From Streptomyces sp. SolWspMP-5a-2 (GTDB lineage Bacteria > Actinomycetota > Actinomycetes > Streptomycetales > Streptomycetaceae), in NCBI RefSeq assembly GCF_900091845.1, contig NZ_FMCI01000147.1, positions 1-64,000 of the forward strand: DNA of 64,000 nt, given 5' to 3'. Every line of letters begins with the position of its first letter. Positions within the stretch are counted from its first letter, which is position 1. Of the stretch, positions 43,294 to 52,240 are shown one piece after another. A program made the position numbers and the translations under genes. A model generated the notes under the pieces. It did no database searches. It worked only from the letters and a program-made list of their open reading frames with translations, and had not been told where the DNA came from.

Positions 43294-44235
43294 ATGGACA
43301 TCAGCAGCGTCACCCGGAGCGACGGCGGCGGCGCCGGGCTGGCCCTGGAGGTGCGCGAGCGGCCCCTGCCGGGGCTGCGGGTGTCCGTCGCCGGGTCCTG
43401 TCTGCTGATCTCCCAGCAGGGCAGGACCGTCCTGCTGGCCTCCGTCGACGACGGCAACGCGGGCGTGCGGTTCCGCCGTACCGGCGGCCACCGCTCCGTC
43501 GTCCCGCCGCTGCGCGCCGACACCGCCCGCGCGGTGGCGGGCAGCCCGGTGCGGTGGGCGTACCGGTTCGCGCGGTGGCTCGACGGCCCCGCGGGACCGC
43601 TGCACGACGGCCGGTGGCTGCTCACCCACGTCACTCCGTTCCCGAGGTGGCGGCCGCCCGGCTCCTCGCACGCCGACTACTGGGGCTCGCTGCTCATCGA
43701 GGGCCATCCGGACGGCCGCATCGACTGGTTCGAGCACCACGGCGCGTGGAAGGTCTTCCCGCTGCGCCCGATGCCCGGCGCGGACGACACCCGGGTGAAG
43801 GCGTACCGCGGGCAGGCGCGCGAGGGCGTCCTGCCGCCCGTGCTGCTGTGGTGGGTCAGCGGCCTGGACTGCCATCTCGTGCTGGACGGGCACGCGCGGC
43901 TCGCCGCGGCGATCGCCGAGTCGGTCGAGCCGCCGCTGCTGCGGGTGCACCGCACGCTCGCCCGCGACGACCTGTCGACGCGGGTCGACGAAGCCGTCGG
44001 TGACCACACCCGGGAACTGGCGCGCTTCAGCGTACTTCGCGCGCTGCACGGACCGGCCGTCCCGGACGGCGCCGCCCTCGCGGGCCCGGTGCTCGCCCGT
44101 CGGCTGGCGGCGCTGGACGTCGCGGTGGAACCGACCTGGGCCTGGCCGCTGCCCGGCGGGGAGGCCGCGTGGCAGCGGATCGCTGACGCGGTCACCGCCG
44201 CGGAAGGGTCGGGGGCGGACGGTACCGGCCCGTGA
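43294..44235 (+). CDS. Conserved hypothetical protein with ParB-like DGHARLAAA motif
   Basis: A 313-residue soluble protein with normal Streptomyces codon use. I do not recognise a characterised family. The motif HLVLDGHARLAAAIAESVEPPLL (about 195-217) resembles the ParB/sulfiredoxin-fold box found in proteins that bind or hydrolyse nucleotides. Another conserved-looking stretch is SSHADYWGSLLIEGHPDGRIDWFEHHGAWKVFPLRP (two parts, about 125-160). Aromatic and histidine residues there could form an active site. ATG 43276 is an alternative start, but the TAGGTT box argues for 43294. Confidence 0.65.
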   Translation: MDISSVTRSDGGGAGLALEVRERPLPGLRVSVAGSCLLISQQGRTVLLASVDDGNAGVRFRRTGGHRSVVPPLRADTARAVAGSPVRWAYRFARWLDGPAGPLHDGRWLLTHVTPFPRWRPPGSSHADYWGSLLIEGHPDGRIDWFEHHGAWKVFPLRPMPGADDTRVKAYRGQAREGVLPPVLLWWVSGLDCHLVLDGHARLAAAIAESVEPPLLRVHRTLARDDLSTRVDEAVGDHTRELARFSVLRALHGPAVPDGAALAGPVLARRLAALDVAVEPTWAWPLPGGEAAWQRIADAVTAAEGSGADGTGP

Positions 44236-44387
44236 GCCCCGGGGACGCGCCCTCCCCGTCACACCACCCCTCCTCCGCCCGCAACTCCGCGCGCCGTGCG
44301 CATCCGGTCGATGTGCTCGCCCGGGGCGGGGGCGGGTCCCTGCGCGCGCGGCGATGAGTGGGGGCGGCGGGCGGGGTCTGTACTGGT

Positions 44388-45002
44388 ATGACTCGCATCA
44401 TCGCCGACATCTCCCTCTCGCTCGACGGCTTCGTCACCGGTCCCGATCCCGGCCCGGAGAACGGGCTCGGCACCGGCGGGGAGGCACTGCACGCCTGGGC
44501 GTTCTCCGACGACCCGGTCGAACGGCGCCTGCTGCGCGGGGCCACCGCGCGCTCGGGCGCCGTCGTCCTCGGCCGCCGTCTCTTCGACCTGGTCGACGGT
44601 CCGCACGGCTGGGACGAATCGACCGGCTACGGCGCGGCCGAGGTGGGCAGGCCCGCCTTCGTCGTCGTGACGGGCGCGCCGCCGCCGTCCGTCCGCCGCT
44701 CCGACCTGGACTGGACGTTCGTGACCACCGGGCTCTGCGACGCGGTCGCCGTCGCGCGCGAGCGGGCAGAGGCGGCCTCGGCGCGCGAGGGCCGGGATCT
44801 CGACGTGGTGCTCATGGGCGGCGGCGCCACGATCGGCGCGGCGCTCACCGCCGGGCTCGTCGACGTCCTGTCGCTCCATCTGGCCCCGGTCGTGCTGGGC
44901 GCGGGGACCCCGCTGTTCACGGCCGGGACCCCGCTGTCGCTGGTCCAGCGTGACGTGATCACGACGCCGAACGCGACCCATCTGACGTACGACGTGCGCT
45001 GA
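44388..45002 (+). CDS. Dihydrofolate-reductase-family protein (RibD C-terminal type)
   Basis: A 204-residue NADPH-binding reductase of the RibD_C/DHFR family: N-terminal IIADISLSLDGFVTGPD, the cofactor loop VLGRRLFDLVDG, DVVLMGGGATIGAALTAGLVDVLSLHLAPVVLGAGTPLF (two parts) and LTYDVR at the end. Members of this group reduce varied substrates and are not true folate enzymes; the substrate here is unknown. It starts at ATG 44388. A second, distant homologue lies at 49140 in this window. Confidence 0.87.
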   Translation: MTRIIADISLSLDGFVTGPDPGPENGLGTGGEALHAWAFSDDPVERRLLRGATARSGAVVLGRRLFDLVDGPHGWDESTGYGAAEVGRPAFVVVTGAPPPSVRRSDLDWTFVTTGLCDAVAVARERAEAASAREGRDLDVVLMGGGATIGAALTAGLVDVLSLHLAPVVLGAGTPLFTAGTPLSLVQRDVITTPNATHLTYDVR

Positions 45003-45059
45003 GGCACCCGCGACCCGCGTCGGTTCCCTTCCGGGGCGCCGGGCGGGGCGCGGGCCGGG

Positions 45060-46457
45060 TCAGGCGTCGTCGATCGCGCGGCGCTCCTCCGGGCTCAGCG
45101 GGGGGCCGGTGAGCGGGGGCTTCAGCGGCCCCCTGGCCGCGGAGACCAGCGCGGCCGGGCGCAGCAGGCGCTGCGGGCCCTTCTGGAGGACCATCACGTC
45201 GGTGAGCGCGCGGGCCATCCGTCCCGAGCCGGTGGCGGTGCGGGTGAGGCGGTCGACGAAGCGCGCGGAGAGCCGCTCCGACGCGGTGGGGCCGCCCTCG
45301 GTGGCGCCGTCGTAGAGGACGTCCGTGCCGACGGCGAAGGTCCACGCGGTGTCGACGTGGCGCGCGATGTCCTTCTGGACGCGGCGCAGGAGGCCCGGGG
45401 TGTCGCAGCCGTGTCGCCGCACCGCCCGGTAGAGGGTCAGGGCGCTCTGCGCGGCCACCGACATGCCGTGTCCGTACAGGGGGTTGAAGGCGGCCACGGC
45501 GTCGCCGACGACGAGGAGGTTCTCAGGGAGCCGTGAACGCTCGTAGTAGTGGCGGTGGTTGGCCGTCATGCGGGTGACGTGGACGGGGCCGAGGGGGGTG
45601 GCCTTGCCCAGGAGTTCGCCGATGAGCGGATGCCTCAGGCCGAGGGCGAACTCGGTGAACTCGGCGAGGTCGCCGGTGGGTTCGCCGCCGCGGGTGCCGG
45701 AGAGGGTGACGAGCCAGCGGCCGTTCTCGATGGGGAGGATGACGCCGGTCTGCCCGGGGCGGCCCGAGCGGGGCGCGGCCTGGATGTTGATGATGGGCCA
45801 GGACTCCGGGAGTCCGGGCGGCTCCTGGCAGAGGACGCTGGCGTAGACGAGCCCGGAGTCGACCCTGCGGGTGGCGGGCGGCCGGGCCCCGAGGTCGGCC
45901 AGCCAGTGGGGGGTGCGCGAGCCCCGGCCGCCCGCGTCGACGACGAGGGTGGCGGAGAGGGTGTCCTCGCTGCCGTCGGCGTGCCGGATGTGCACGCCGG
46001 TGACCTCCTCGGCGCTGCCGGTGAGGCCGAGGACCTCGGTGCCCTGCATCACCGTGACGCGGCCGTCGTCCGCCTTGAGCACCTGGTCGCGGACGACCCA
46101 GTCGAGGAGGTCGCGGTGGCAGGCGATGGTGTAGTGGCTCTCGTCCCAGCGCCGGAACCAGCCCTGGGGGCTGAGCGCGACCATGCCCGTGGTCAGGGGG
46201 ATGCGGCGGGCGCCCGCGGCGGTGAGCGCCTTGAGGGTGCCGGGCAGGATCGTCTCGATGGCCTCGGCGCCGCCCGCCCACAGGTGGTGCACGTGGTGCG
46301 CCTGGGGCAGGTTCTTGCGGTGCAGCGGCCCCTCCGGGAGGGTGTCGCGTTCGATGACGACGACCTCGATGCGGGTCGAGAGGGCCTGCGCCGTGAGCAT
46401 GGCGGCGAGACCTCCGCCGATGACGATGGCGCGGCGGGGCAGGGCTGATGCGGTCAT
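45060..46457 (-). CDS. FAD-dependent oxidoreductase
   Basis: A 465-residue flavoprotein of the FAD-dependent monooxygenase/halogenase-like group. Features are the dinucleotide-binding motif AIVIGGGLAAMLTAQAL (about 9-25), LVVDAGGRGSRTP in the middle and the second FAD motif LLVVGDAVAAFNPLYGHGMSVAA (about 305-327). ATG 46457 overlaps the stop of the preceding membrane-protein gene (ATGA), making it the last gene of a four-gene operon. Relatives sit next to MAB_1171c-type proteins in other actinomycetes. A membrane-associated or lipid-like substrate is plausible but not shown. Confidence 0.87.
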   Translation of the reverse strand: MTASALPRRAIVIGGGLAAMLTAQALSTRIEVVVIERDTLPEGPLHRKNLPQAHHVHHLWAGGAEAIETILPGTLKALTAAGARRIPLTTGMVALSPQGWFRRWDESHYTIACHRDLLDWVVRDQVLKADDGRVTVMQGTEVLGLTGSAEEVTGVHIRHADGSEDTLSATLVVDAGGRGSRTPHWLADLGARPPATRRVDSGLVYASVLCQEPPGLPESWPIINIQAAPRSGRPGQTGVILPIENGRWLVTLSGTRGGEPTGDLAEFTEFALGLRHPLIGELLGKATPLGPVHVTRMTANHRHYYERSRLPENLLVVGDAVAAFNPLYGHGMSVAAQSALTLYRAVRRHGCDTPGLLRRVQKDIARHVDTAWTFAVGTDVLYDGATEGGPTASERLSARFVDRLTRTATGSGRMARALTDVMVLQKGPQRLLRPAALVSAARGPLKPPLTGPPLSPEERRAIDDA

Positions 46458-47620
46458 GACGCGACGCGTCCTTCTGGTGTCCGGTTCCGGCGTGCAGCGT
46501 CGAGGTCGGGGTGACGGCGCAGGATGCGGGAGAGGGTGAGGGGGGTGCTGGTGAGGGCGGCGCCCGGCGCGGCGCGTCCGGTGGTGCGGCCGACGGCGAC
46601 GAGGGCGGCGGCGGCCACGACGGCCTCTGCCTCCGCGAGCACGCGCGCCTCCTCGGTCGTCTTGCCGTCGGCGAGGTGACCGCGCACGGCGCTCTCCAGG
46701 ACCGTGGGGTCGAGGTGGGGTTCGAGCTGGCGCAGGGCGTCGCGGATCGCGGTCCTGCGCTGGGTCAGCCGCACCCCGCGGCGGGTGAACCGGCCCATGG
46801 GGACGGGCGACGCCGCCGACCGCACCCCGCACAGGGCGTCGGCGAGGGGGCGCAGGTCGCGGTACTCGCGGCGGTCGGCGAGCTGGTGGGAGGCGTGCTC
46901 CCCGGCGTGCGGCAGGATGAAGCCGAGGGCGATCACCAGGCCCGCGACCCCGGCGACGGGCGGCGCCGCGGTGGTGCTGAGCCAGTCGAGGTCGTGACCG
47001 CCCCAACGGGCCACGACGGCGACCAGTTTGACGCCGTCGAAGACGAGGTTCAGGGCGTAGCCGACGCTGAGCAGGACGACGCCCAGGTGCAGCCAGCGGC
47101 GGCCCCGCACCCGGCTCTCCCAGGACCAGAGCAGGGCCGAGGTGACCAGGACGGCGACGGTGTGGCCGAGGAGGTAGAGCAGGATCATCTCCCGCATCCA
47201 CGGGGTGGTCGCGTAGTAGGTGTCCAGGTCGCGGGTCCGCTCCACCTGGTGCTCGCCGAGCGCGAAGAACACCCACAGCAGGACGATGACGGTGCCGTAG
47301 CTGCCGTGCACCAGCCAGGTCGCGCGCCGCACGCTCGCCGGTGTGCCGCCGCGCCACTTCACGATCAGCAGCAGGCAGGAGGCGCAGAACCCGGTCAGCA
47401 GGGTGTAGACGACGGGGCCGGCGACATTCGGCACGCCGGTGATGTCGTTGACCCGGGCGATCGTGGTGGGCGCGGCGAAGAAGAACACGGCGCACGCGGC
47501 CAGCAGGAGTCCGGCGACCTGCCGGGCCAGCGGGTTGCGTCCGCCGCGCAGGAAGGCGGGGAGCTTGTAGGCGAGGCCGACGCCGAGCACGGCGGCGATG
47601 ACCCAGAAGGAGCTGCTCAT
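46454..47620 (-). CDS. MAB_1171c-type multispanning membrane protein
   Basis: A 388-residue protein with seven N-terminal transmembrane helices (about 1-245) followed by a cytoplasmic helical domain (about 250-388) containing EHASHQLADRREYRDLRPL and RDALRQLEPHLDPTVLESAVRGHL. This layout matches the MAB_1171c family, annotated as putative transporters without experimental support. The start is ATG 47620; an upstream in-frame extension is arginine-rich and unlikely. It overlaps the FAD oxidoreductase by 4 nt and follows the metallopeptidase gene after 11 nt. Confidence 0.83.
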   Translation of the reverse strand: MSSSFWVIAAVLGVGLAYKLPAFLRGGRNPLARQVAGLLLAACAVFFFAAPTTIARVNDITGVPNVAGPVVYTLLTGFCASCLLLIVKWRGGTPASVRRATWLVHGSYGTVIVLLWVFFALGEHQVERTRDLDTYYATTPWMREMILLYLLGHTVAVLVTSALLWSWESRVRGRRWLHLGVVLLSVGYALNLVFDGVKLVAVVARWGGHDLDWLSTTAAPPVAGVAGLVIALGFILPHAGEHASHQLADRREYRDLRPLADALCGVRSAASPVPMGRFTRRGVRLTQRRTAIRDALRQLEPHLDPTVLESAVRGHLADGKTTEEARVLAEAEAVVAAAALVAVGRTTGRAAPGAALTSTPLTLSRILRRHPDLDAARRNRTPEGRVAS

Positions 47621-47631
47621 CGTCACGGTCG

Positions 47632-48192
47632 TCAGCCCTGGGGTCCGTTGTAGCCGAGGGAGGCGCTGAGCCGCCGGGCGACGTCGTCGGCGGGCCGCGG
47701 GCGCGCGGGGTCGGCGAGCCAGCCGCTCAGCCGGGCGCCCATGGTCAGTCCGAAGCGTTCGGCGGTCACCTCGCCGGCCTCCTGCGAGTGGGCGCGGGCC
47801 GCGACGCCGCGCGCGAGGTCCCAGTCGACGCGCTCGCGCATCGCCGCGCGGGCCGCGACGGCGGCGCCGCCGAGGTCGTGGCCGCGGTGCCCGGCGTGCA
47901 GGTGCCACAGTTCGTGCCCCAGCACGACGAGTTGGTGGTCGGGGGCGAGGCGCTCCTCGATGACGACGACGTCCTGGTCCTTGAGGTCGAGCCAGAGTCC
48001 GGTGGTGGTGTTCTCCAGCTCGGCGGGGAACTCGCGCAGGAGCAGCACCACCGGTCGGCCGCCCCGGCGGGCGCTCATGGCGGCGCAGAGGGCCGCGAAG
48101 ACGGTGCGCGGCTCGGCCGGGACGTCGACCGCCTCGGCGACGGCCGCGGCGAGTTCGCCGATGAGTCTCTTCTGCTGCCGGGCCGTCTTCAC
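47632..48192 (-). CDS. ImmA/IrrE-like metallopeptidase
   Basis: A 186-residue cytoplasmic zinc-protease-like protein with HELWH in VVLGHELWHLHAGHRG (about 91-105), the gluzincin pattern of ImmA/IrrE peptidases. An extra histidine follows, and Glu residues (EAGEVTAERFGL) may be the third ligand. ImmA-type enzymes inactivate HTH repressors by cleavage, and the gene directly upstream is an HTH regulator whose stop overlaps this GTG start. A regulator/protease switch is therefore likely (inference). The same pair is often annotated as a toxin-antitoxin pair. Confidence 0.83.
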   Translation of the reverse strand: MKTARQQKRLIGELAAAVAEAVDVPAEPRTVFAALCAAMSARRGGRPVVLLLREFPAELENTTTGLWLDLKDQDVVVIEERLAPDHQLVVLGHELWHLHAGHRGHDLGGAAVAARAAMRERVDWDLARGVAARAHSQEAGEVTAERFGLTMGARLSGWLADPARPRPADDVARRLSASLGYNGPQG

Positions 48193-48821
48193 TGCTTGCG
48201 GCCCTCCGGGTCGGTCGTCAGGTTGTCGACGGCGGCCCTGACCGCGTCGAGGTTCCTGGACATGTCGGCGACCATCCGCGCGAGGGCGGCCAGGTCGGAC
48301 CGGGACGCCCCGGCGCCGCGGCCCGACATGTGCACGACGCCCAGTTCCCTGAGCACCTTGCCCGGGTCCGTCTCCGCCTCCAGGTCGACGCGGACCAGCT
48401 GGAGTTCCCTGAGCAGGGCCTCCTCGGGGGAGTCCGTGAGGAAGGTGGCGGCGACGCCGTAGTGCCGGGTGAGCACGGGACCGGCCGTGATGCTCGGCTT
48501 GGACTCGCCCGCCATCAGTTTCCGCACCCAGGTCTCGGTGGTGCCGGTGGCCTCGGCGATCTCCTTGACGACGCGGACCCGGTCCTCGGGGCGGGTGCGG
48601 GTCTCGTACAGGAAGCGCACGCGCCGCCGGACCATGTCCTCCGGCCGTTCACCGGGCGGGGTGCCGCCGGCGAGCAGGAGTTCGACGACCGGCCGGCTCA
48701 GGCCGGTGGCGTGGGAGAGGCGGGCGACGTCGAGGACGTCCTCGCGCGGGTGTCCCCCGGCGGCGATGAGTTCCTCGATCCGGTTCAGGACCGACCGCAG
48801 GGTGCGGGGGGTGTCGTTCAC
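48189..48821 (-). CDS. HTH (XRE-like) transcriptional regulator
   Basis: A 210-residue DNA-binding protein. The N-terminal half contains a divergent helix region (VLDVARLSHATGLSRPVVELLLAG), and a second XRE-like helix-turn-helix is EIAEATGTTETWVRKLMAGE with SKPSI. The C-terminal half is helical (EEALLRELQLVRVDLEAE). The start is GTG 48821, preceded by GGAAGGAG. It is first in the operon with the metallopeptidase, membrane protein and FAD oxidoreductase. Likely autoregulation is supported by two AACRTTCGTTG repeats overlapping its promoter. Confidence 0.82.
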   Translation of the reverse strand: MNDTPRTLRSVLNRIEELIAAGGHPREDVLDVARLSHATGLSRPVVELLLAGGTPPGERPEDMVRRRVRFLYETRTRPEDRVRVVKEIAEATGTTETWVRKLMAGESKPSITAGPVLTRHYGVAATFLTDSPEEALLRELQLVRVDLEAETDPGKVLRELGVVHMSGRGAGASRSDLAALARMVADMSRNLDAVRAAVDNLTTDPEGRKQ

Positions 48822-48878
48822 CGGTGCTCCTTCCGCGGCGGCGGCCGGTGGGGGGGCGGGCACTTCCGATCGCGGTCG

Positions 48879-48938
48879 AACATACGCGCCCATGGTCGGG
48901 TAGTTCAACGTTCGTTGGCTCCCGGGGAACATTCGTTG
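48879..48938 (-). promoter_or_regulatory. Promoter and repeated operator of the HTH-ImmA-MAB_1171c operon
   Basis: Minus-strand TTGAAC (48908-48903) and TATGTT (48884-48879) are 18 bp apart, a good promoter. AACGTTCGTTG (48907-48917) and AACATTCGTTG (48928-48938) are direct repeats exactly 21 bp apart, two helical turns, and the first touches the -35 box. The remaining sequence to 49139 shows no gene. Confidence 0.6.
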
Positions 48939-49139
48939 CGGACCGGCCGGGTCTCCCCCGCCGCCCGGCGGCGCGGACGGCGACCGCCTGGCCGGGCCGG
49001 GCTCCACCGTCGTCCGGCGGTCCGTCACGGAGGCCGGGGGTCCGCGGTGACGTCGCGGACATCTCCTCGCGGTGGAGCGATGAGTCGGGCCGTGTTCCGC
49101 GGTCCTCCTCCTGTACCCGTCGCCGAGGGAAGGCCTCCG

Positions 49140-49695
49140 ATGCGCAAGGTGACCTATTCGATGAACGTCTCGCTCGACGGCTACATCGTCGGGCCGGACG
49201 GTGGGTTCGACTGGACGGAGCCCGACGGGGAGCTGTTCCGTTTCGCCACCGACCAGCTCCGGGAGGTCGGCGTCCATCTGCTGGGACGGCGGCTCTACGA
49301 GACGATGCTGTACTGGGAGGACGCCGAGCAGGACCCGGCGCTCGGCTTCTCGACGGCCGAGTGGGCCGAACTCTGGCGCGGGCTGCCGAAGGTGGTGTTC
49401 TCCACCACGCTGACGGACGTGCGGGGCCGGGCCCGGCTGGCGTCGGGCGGCCCGGCGGAGGAGATCGCGCGGCTGCGCGCCGAACCCGGGGAGGGCGACA
49501 TCGCGATCGGCGGGGCGGCCCTCGCCGCGGAGGTGGCGGCGGCGGGTCTGATCGACGAGTACCGGGCCAGGGTCCATCCGGTGCTGCTGGGCGGCGGCGT
49601 CCCGTTCTTCCCGCAGGCGGAGCGGCGGGTGGACCTCGACCTGGTCGAGCACCGCGCCGTCGGCCCACGGACACTCTGCCTGCGCTACCGCGTGA
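49140..49695 (+). CDS. DHFR-family protein whose stop codon is out of frame
   Basis: About 184 residues of a RibD_C/DHFR-like reductase: MRKVTYSMNVSLDGYIVGPD, GRRLYETMLYWE, the cofactor part AIGGAALAAEVAAAGLIDEYRARVHPVLLGGG (two parts) and the usual end LCLRYR. Relatives stop right after this motif. Here the frame continues (VTHPRAGG...) with no stop until 51545, antisense to other genes. TGA at 49693-49695 is one base out of frame; deleting the G in CGCGTGA would end the protein at LRYR. I end the feature at that TGA. A sequencing error or a recent indel is equally possible. Confidence 0.7.
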
Positions 49696-49877
49696 CGCAC
49701 CCACGGGCAGGGGGACTCAGGGGGACGCGGTGTGAGGGGGGCGATGGGGAGCGGGGGCGCCGTCCCGGCGGTGGGGAGCGGGGCGCCGTCCGGCGGTGGG
49801 CGGCACCGGCGCGTCCGGCCTCCGCACGCCGAGCGGCCCCCCTCCCCGACCCGTCCGGCGGCGGCCGCCCCCTGGGC

Positions 49878-50453
49878 TCACCCCTCGACGGCTATCGTGC
49901 CGATCGTCGATTCCGGGCCGGGGCCCTCCGGGCGGTCGACCTTCCACCAGCCCAGCACCTCCTGGTACTCGGGCTGGGGGACGGACCGCCCCTGCGGAGT
50001 CATCAGGCGCCCCTGGTAGGCCTGGGCGTAGCGCGCCCGCACCGAGTGGACGCCGGGGCCGTCGGGAACGACGATGTCGCAGGAGACCGTCACCCACTCC
50101 GCCGGACCCGGGTTGTCCTCCGCGAGCGCGGCCACCGGGGTACCGGCGTTGACCGACAGCAGGGCGCCGCCGCTGCGCTGCTTGCCGTTCCACACGGACG
50201 CCTGGGCCCGCTCCTCGCCCGCCAGGCCGACGATCACCTGATTGACGGCGTTGCCGCACAGCCGGCAGTCGTGCAGCAGCTCGAAGGTGACCTGGTAGGC
50301 GCCTCCGCAGGGAACCCGCACCTCGGCGCCCCGGCCGTCGATCCGCACGTTCCGGATCCTGAACCGGGACGGCTCGACCATCTCGGTGCCGGGCGTGCCG
50401 GGCGTGCCAGTGGTCGCGGCAGGTGTCTCGCTGTGACGCATCTTGTCGTTCAT
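49878..50453 (-). CDS. Conserved hypothetical protein with Cys motif
   Basis: A 191-residue cytoplasmic protein. After a short Thr/Pro/Gly-rich lead (TGTPGTPGTE) it has a beta-rich body with VRVPCGGAYQVTFELLHDCRLCGNAVNQVIVGLAG, where three cysteines and a His lie close together, and a second cysteine strand TVSCDIVVPDGPG. Aromatic and proline-rich segments near the C-terminus include YQEVLGWWKVDRP. I do not recognise the family. The cysteines could bind a metal or form a disulfide. It is transcribed towards the DHFR-like gene. Confidence 0.7.
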   Translation of the reverse strand: MNDKMRHSETPAATTGTPGTPGTEMVEPSRFRIRNVRIDGRGAEVRVPCGGAYQVTFELLHDCRLCGNAVNQVIVGLAGEERAQASVWNGKQRSGGALLSVNAGTPVAALAEDNPGPAEWVTVSCDIVVPDGPGVHSVRARYAQAYQGRLMTPQGRSVPQPEYQEVLGWWKVDRPEGPGPESTIGTIAVEG

Positions 50454-50555
50454 GCCACCAGTGAACAGGGAGCCACTGACAATGACCCCGGGCGAGAGGG
50501 TCCCGGCCGGTCGGCCGGGCCCTCCCGAGGGTGCAGGATCGGCGGTGGCGCCGGG

Positions 50556-51347
50556 TCAGCGGTGGCGGAACTCGGCGGGGCGCTTCTCGGTGAAGGCGCT
50601 CATGCCCTCCTTCTGGTCGGCGGTGGCGAACACCGCGTGGAACAGGCGCCGTTCGAAGCGGACGCCCTCGGCGAGGGTGGTCTCGAAGGCGCGCGCGACG
50701 GCCTCCTTGGCCATCATCGCGACCGGCAGCGACATCCCGGCGACGGTCTCGGCGACGGCGAGCGCCTCGGTGAGGAGGTCGTCGGCCGGGACGACCCGGG
50801 AGACGAGCCCGGCGCGTTCGGCCTCGGCCGCGTCCATGGTGCGGCCGGTCAGGACCAGTTCCATGGCCTTGGCCTTGCCGACGGCGCGGGTCAGCCGCTG
50901 GGAGCCGCCGATGCCGGGGATCACCCCGAGCCGGATCTCGGGCTGGCCGAAGACGGCGGTGTCGGCGGCGAGCAGGATGTCGCAGAGCATGGCGAGTTCG
51001 CAGCCGCCGCCGAGGGCGTACCCGGAGACGGCGGCGACGGTCGGGGTGCGCAGCGCGCCGAGCCGGTCCCAGGCGGCGAACCAGTCGGCGAGGTACATGT
51101 CGAGGTACCCCTGCGGCTGCATCTCCTTGATGTCGGCCCCGGCCGCGAACGCCTTCGCCGAGCCGGTGATGACGACGCAGCCGCACTCCGGGTCCCGGTC
51201 GAGGGCCTCGGCCGCCGCCACCACCTCGTTCATGACCTGGAGGTTCAGGGCGTTGAGCGCCTTGGGCCGGTTGAGGGTCAACAGGGCGGTGCGGCCCCTG
51301 CGTTCGACGAGGACGGTCTCGAAGCCGTCGGTCGGCGGTGTGGTCAT
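50556..51347 (-). CDS. Enoyl-CoA hydratase (methacrylyl-CoA step)
   Basis: A 263-residue crotonase-family hydratase. It has the CoA-binding oxyanion-hole loops [10 protein letters not shown] (about 66-75) and [14 protein letters not shown] (about 107-120), the catalytic Glu region ([18 protein letters not shown] with both Glu-type positions kept) and the C-terminal FTEKRPAEF. In this operon it most likely hydrates methacrylyl-CoA to 3-hydroxyisobutyryl-CoA. ATG 51347 overlaps the stop of mmsB by 4 nt. It is the last gene of the operon. Confidence 0.9.
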   Translation of the reverse strand: MTTPPTDGFETVLVERRGRTALLTLNRPKALNALNLQVMNEVVAAAEALDRDPECGCVVITGSAKAFAAGADIKEMQPQGYLDMYLADWFAAWDRLGALRTPTVAAVSGYALGGGCELAMLCDILLAADTAVFGQPEIRLGVIPGIGGSQRLTRAVGKAKAMELVLTGRTMDAAEAERAGLVSRVVPADDLLTEALAVAETVAGMSLPVAMMAKEAVARAFETTLAEGVRFERRLFHAVFATADQKEGMSAFTEKRPAEFRHR

Positions 51348-52240
51348 GGGCGTGCTCCGCTCCAGTCCCTGATGGTGCGCACGATGCCGGAGAAGTCCTC
51401 GGCGGATCCGCCGCGTTCGGCGTACTCCTCGTACAACTCGGCAGCGCGCAGGCCGAGTTCGGCGTGGACTCCGCCCGCGCGCAGGGCGTTGGCGGCGAGG
51501 CCGAGGTCCTTCGCCATGAGGGAGGCGGCGAACCCGGGGGCATAGTCGCGGTTGGCGGGGCTGGCCGGAACCGGCCCCGGCACCGGGCAGTTGACGCTGA
51601 GCGCCCAGCACTGTCCGGAGGCGGTGGACGCGACGTCGTAGAGGGCCTGGTGGGAGAGGCCGAGGCTTTCGGCGAGGACGAAGGCCTCGCTGACGGCGAT
51701 CATGGAGACGCCGAGGATCATGTTGTTGCAGATCTTCGCGGCCTGTCCGGCTCCCGCGTCCCCGCAGTGGACGGCCTTGCGGCCCATGGCGTCGAGCAGC
51801 GGCAGCGCCTCGGCGAACTCCGCCTCCCCGCCGCCCGCCATGAAGGTGAGCGTCCCGGCCTCGGCGCCGACGACCCCGCCGGAGACCGGGGCGTCCAGGC
51901 CGCGCATCCCGGCGTCGGCGGCCCGCCGGTGGGCGGTGCGCGCGTCGGCGACATCGATGGTGGAGCAGTCGACGAAGAGGGTGCCGGGGCGGGCGGCGGC
52001 GAGGATCTCGTCGTAGAGGCCGAGGACGTGCCGTCCCGCGGGGAGCATGGTGAGCACGATGTCGGCCCCGGCGACGGCCTCGGCCGCGGAGGCGGCCGGG
52101 TGCACGCCCGCGGCCACGGCGCCCTCCAGGGCGGCGGGCACCAGGTCGTGGCCGACGACCCGGTGGCCCGCGCCGACGAGGTTGGCGGCCATGGGCGCAC
52201 CCATGTGGCCGAGTCCGATGAACGCGACGGTCCGGTTCAC
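51344..52240 (-). CDS. mmsB: 3-Hydroxyisobutyrate dehydrogenase
   Basis: NAD-dependent enzyme that oxidises 3-hydroxyisobutyrate to methylmalonate semialdehyde. The 298 residues start with the Rossmann motif [22 protein letters not shown]. The substrate-binding signature DAPVSGG is at about 118, with the catalytic Lys in [12 protein letters not shown] at about 170 and a helical dimer domain after that. It overlaps the flanking genes by 4 nt on each side, so it is translationally coupled within the valine degradation operon. Confidence 0.94.
   Translation of the reverse strand: MNRTVAFIGLGHMGAPMAANLVGAGHRVVGHDLVPAALEGAVAAGVHPAASAAEAVAGADIVLTMLPAGRHVLGLYDEILAAARPGTLFVDCSTIDVADARTAHRRAADAGMRGLDAPVSGGVVGAEAGTLTFMAGGGEAEFAEALPLLDAMGRKAVHCGDAGAGQAAKICNNMILGVSMIAVSEAFVLAESLGLSHQALYDVASTASGQCWALSVNCPVPGPVPASPANRDYAPGFAASLMAKDLGLAANALRAGGVHAELGLRAAELYEEYAERGGSAEDFSGIVRTIRDWSGARP

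Noticed and set aside
45060-47495. 811-residue version of the FAD oxidoreductase
   Set aside because: The N-terminal 346 residues are the arginine-rich shadow of the MAB_1171c gene; ATG 46457 overlaps that gene's stop and precedes the Rossmann motif.
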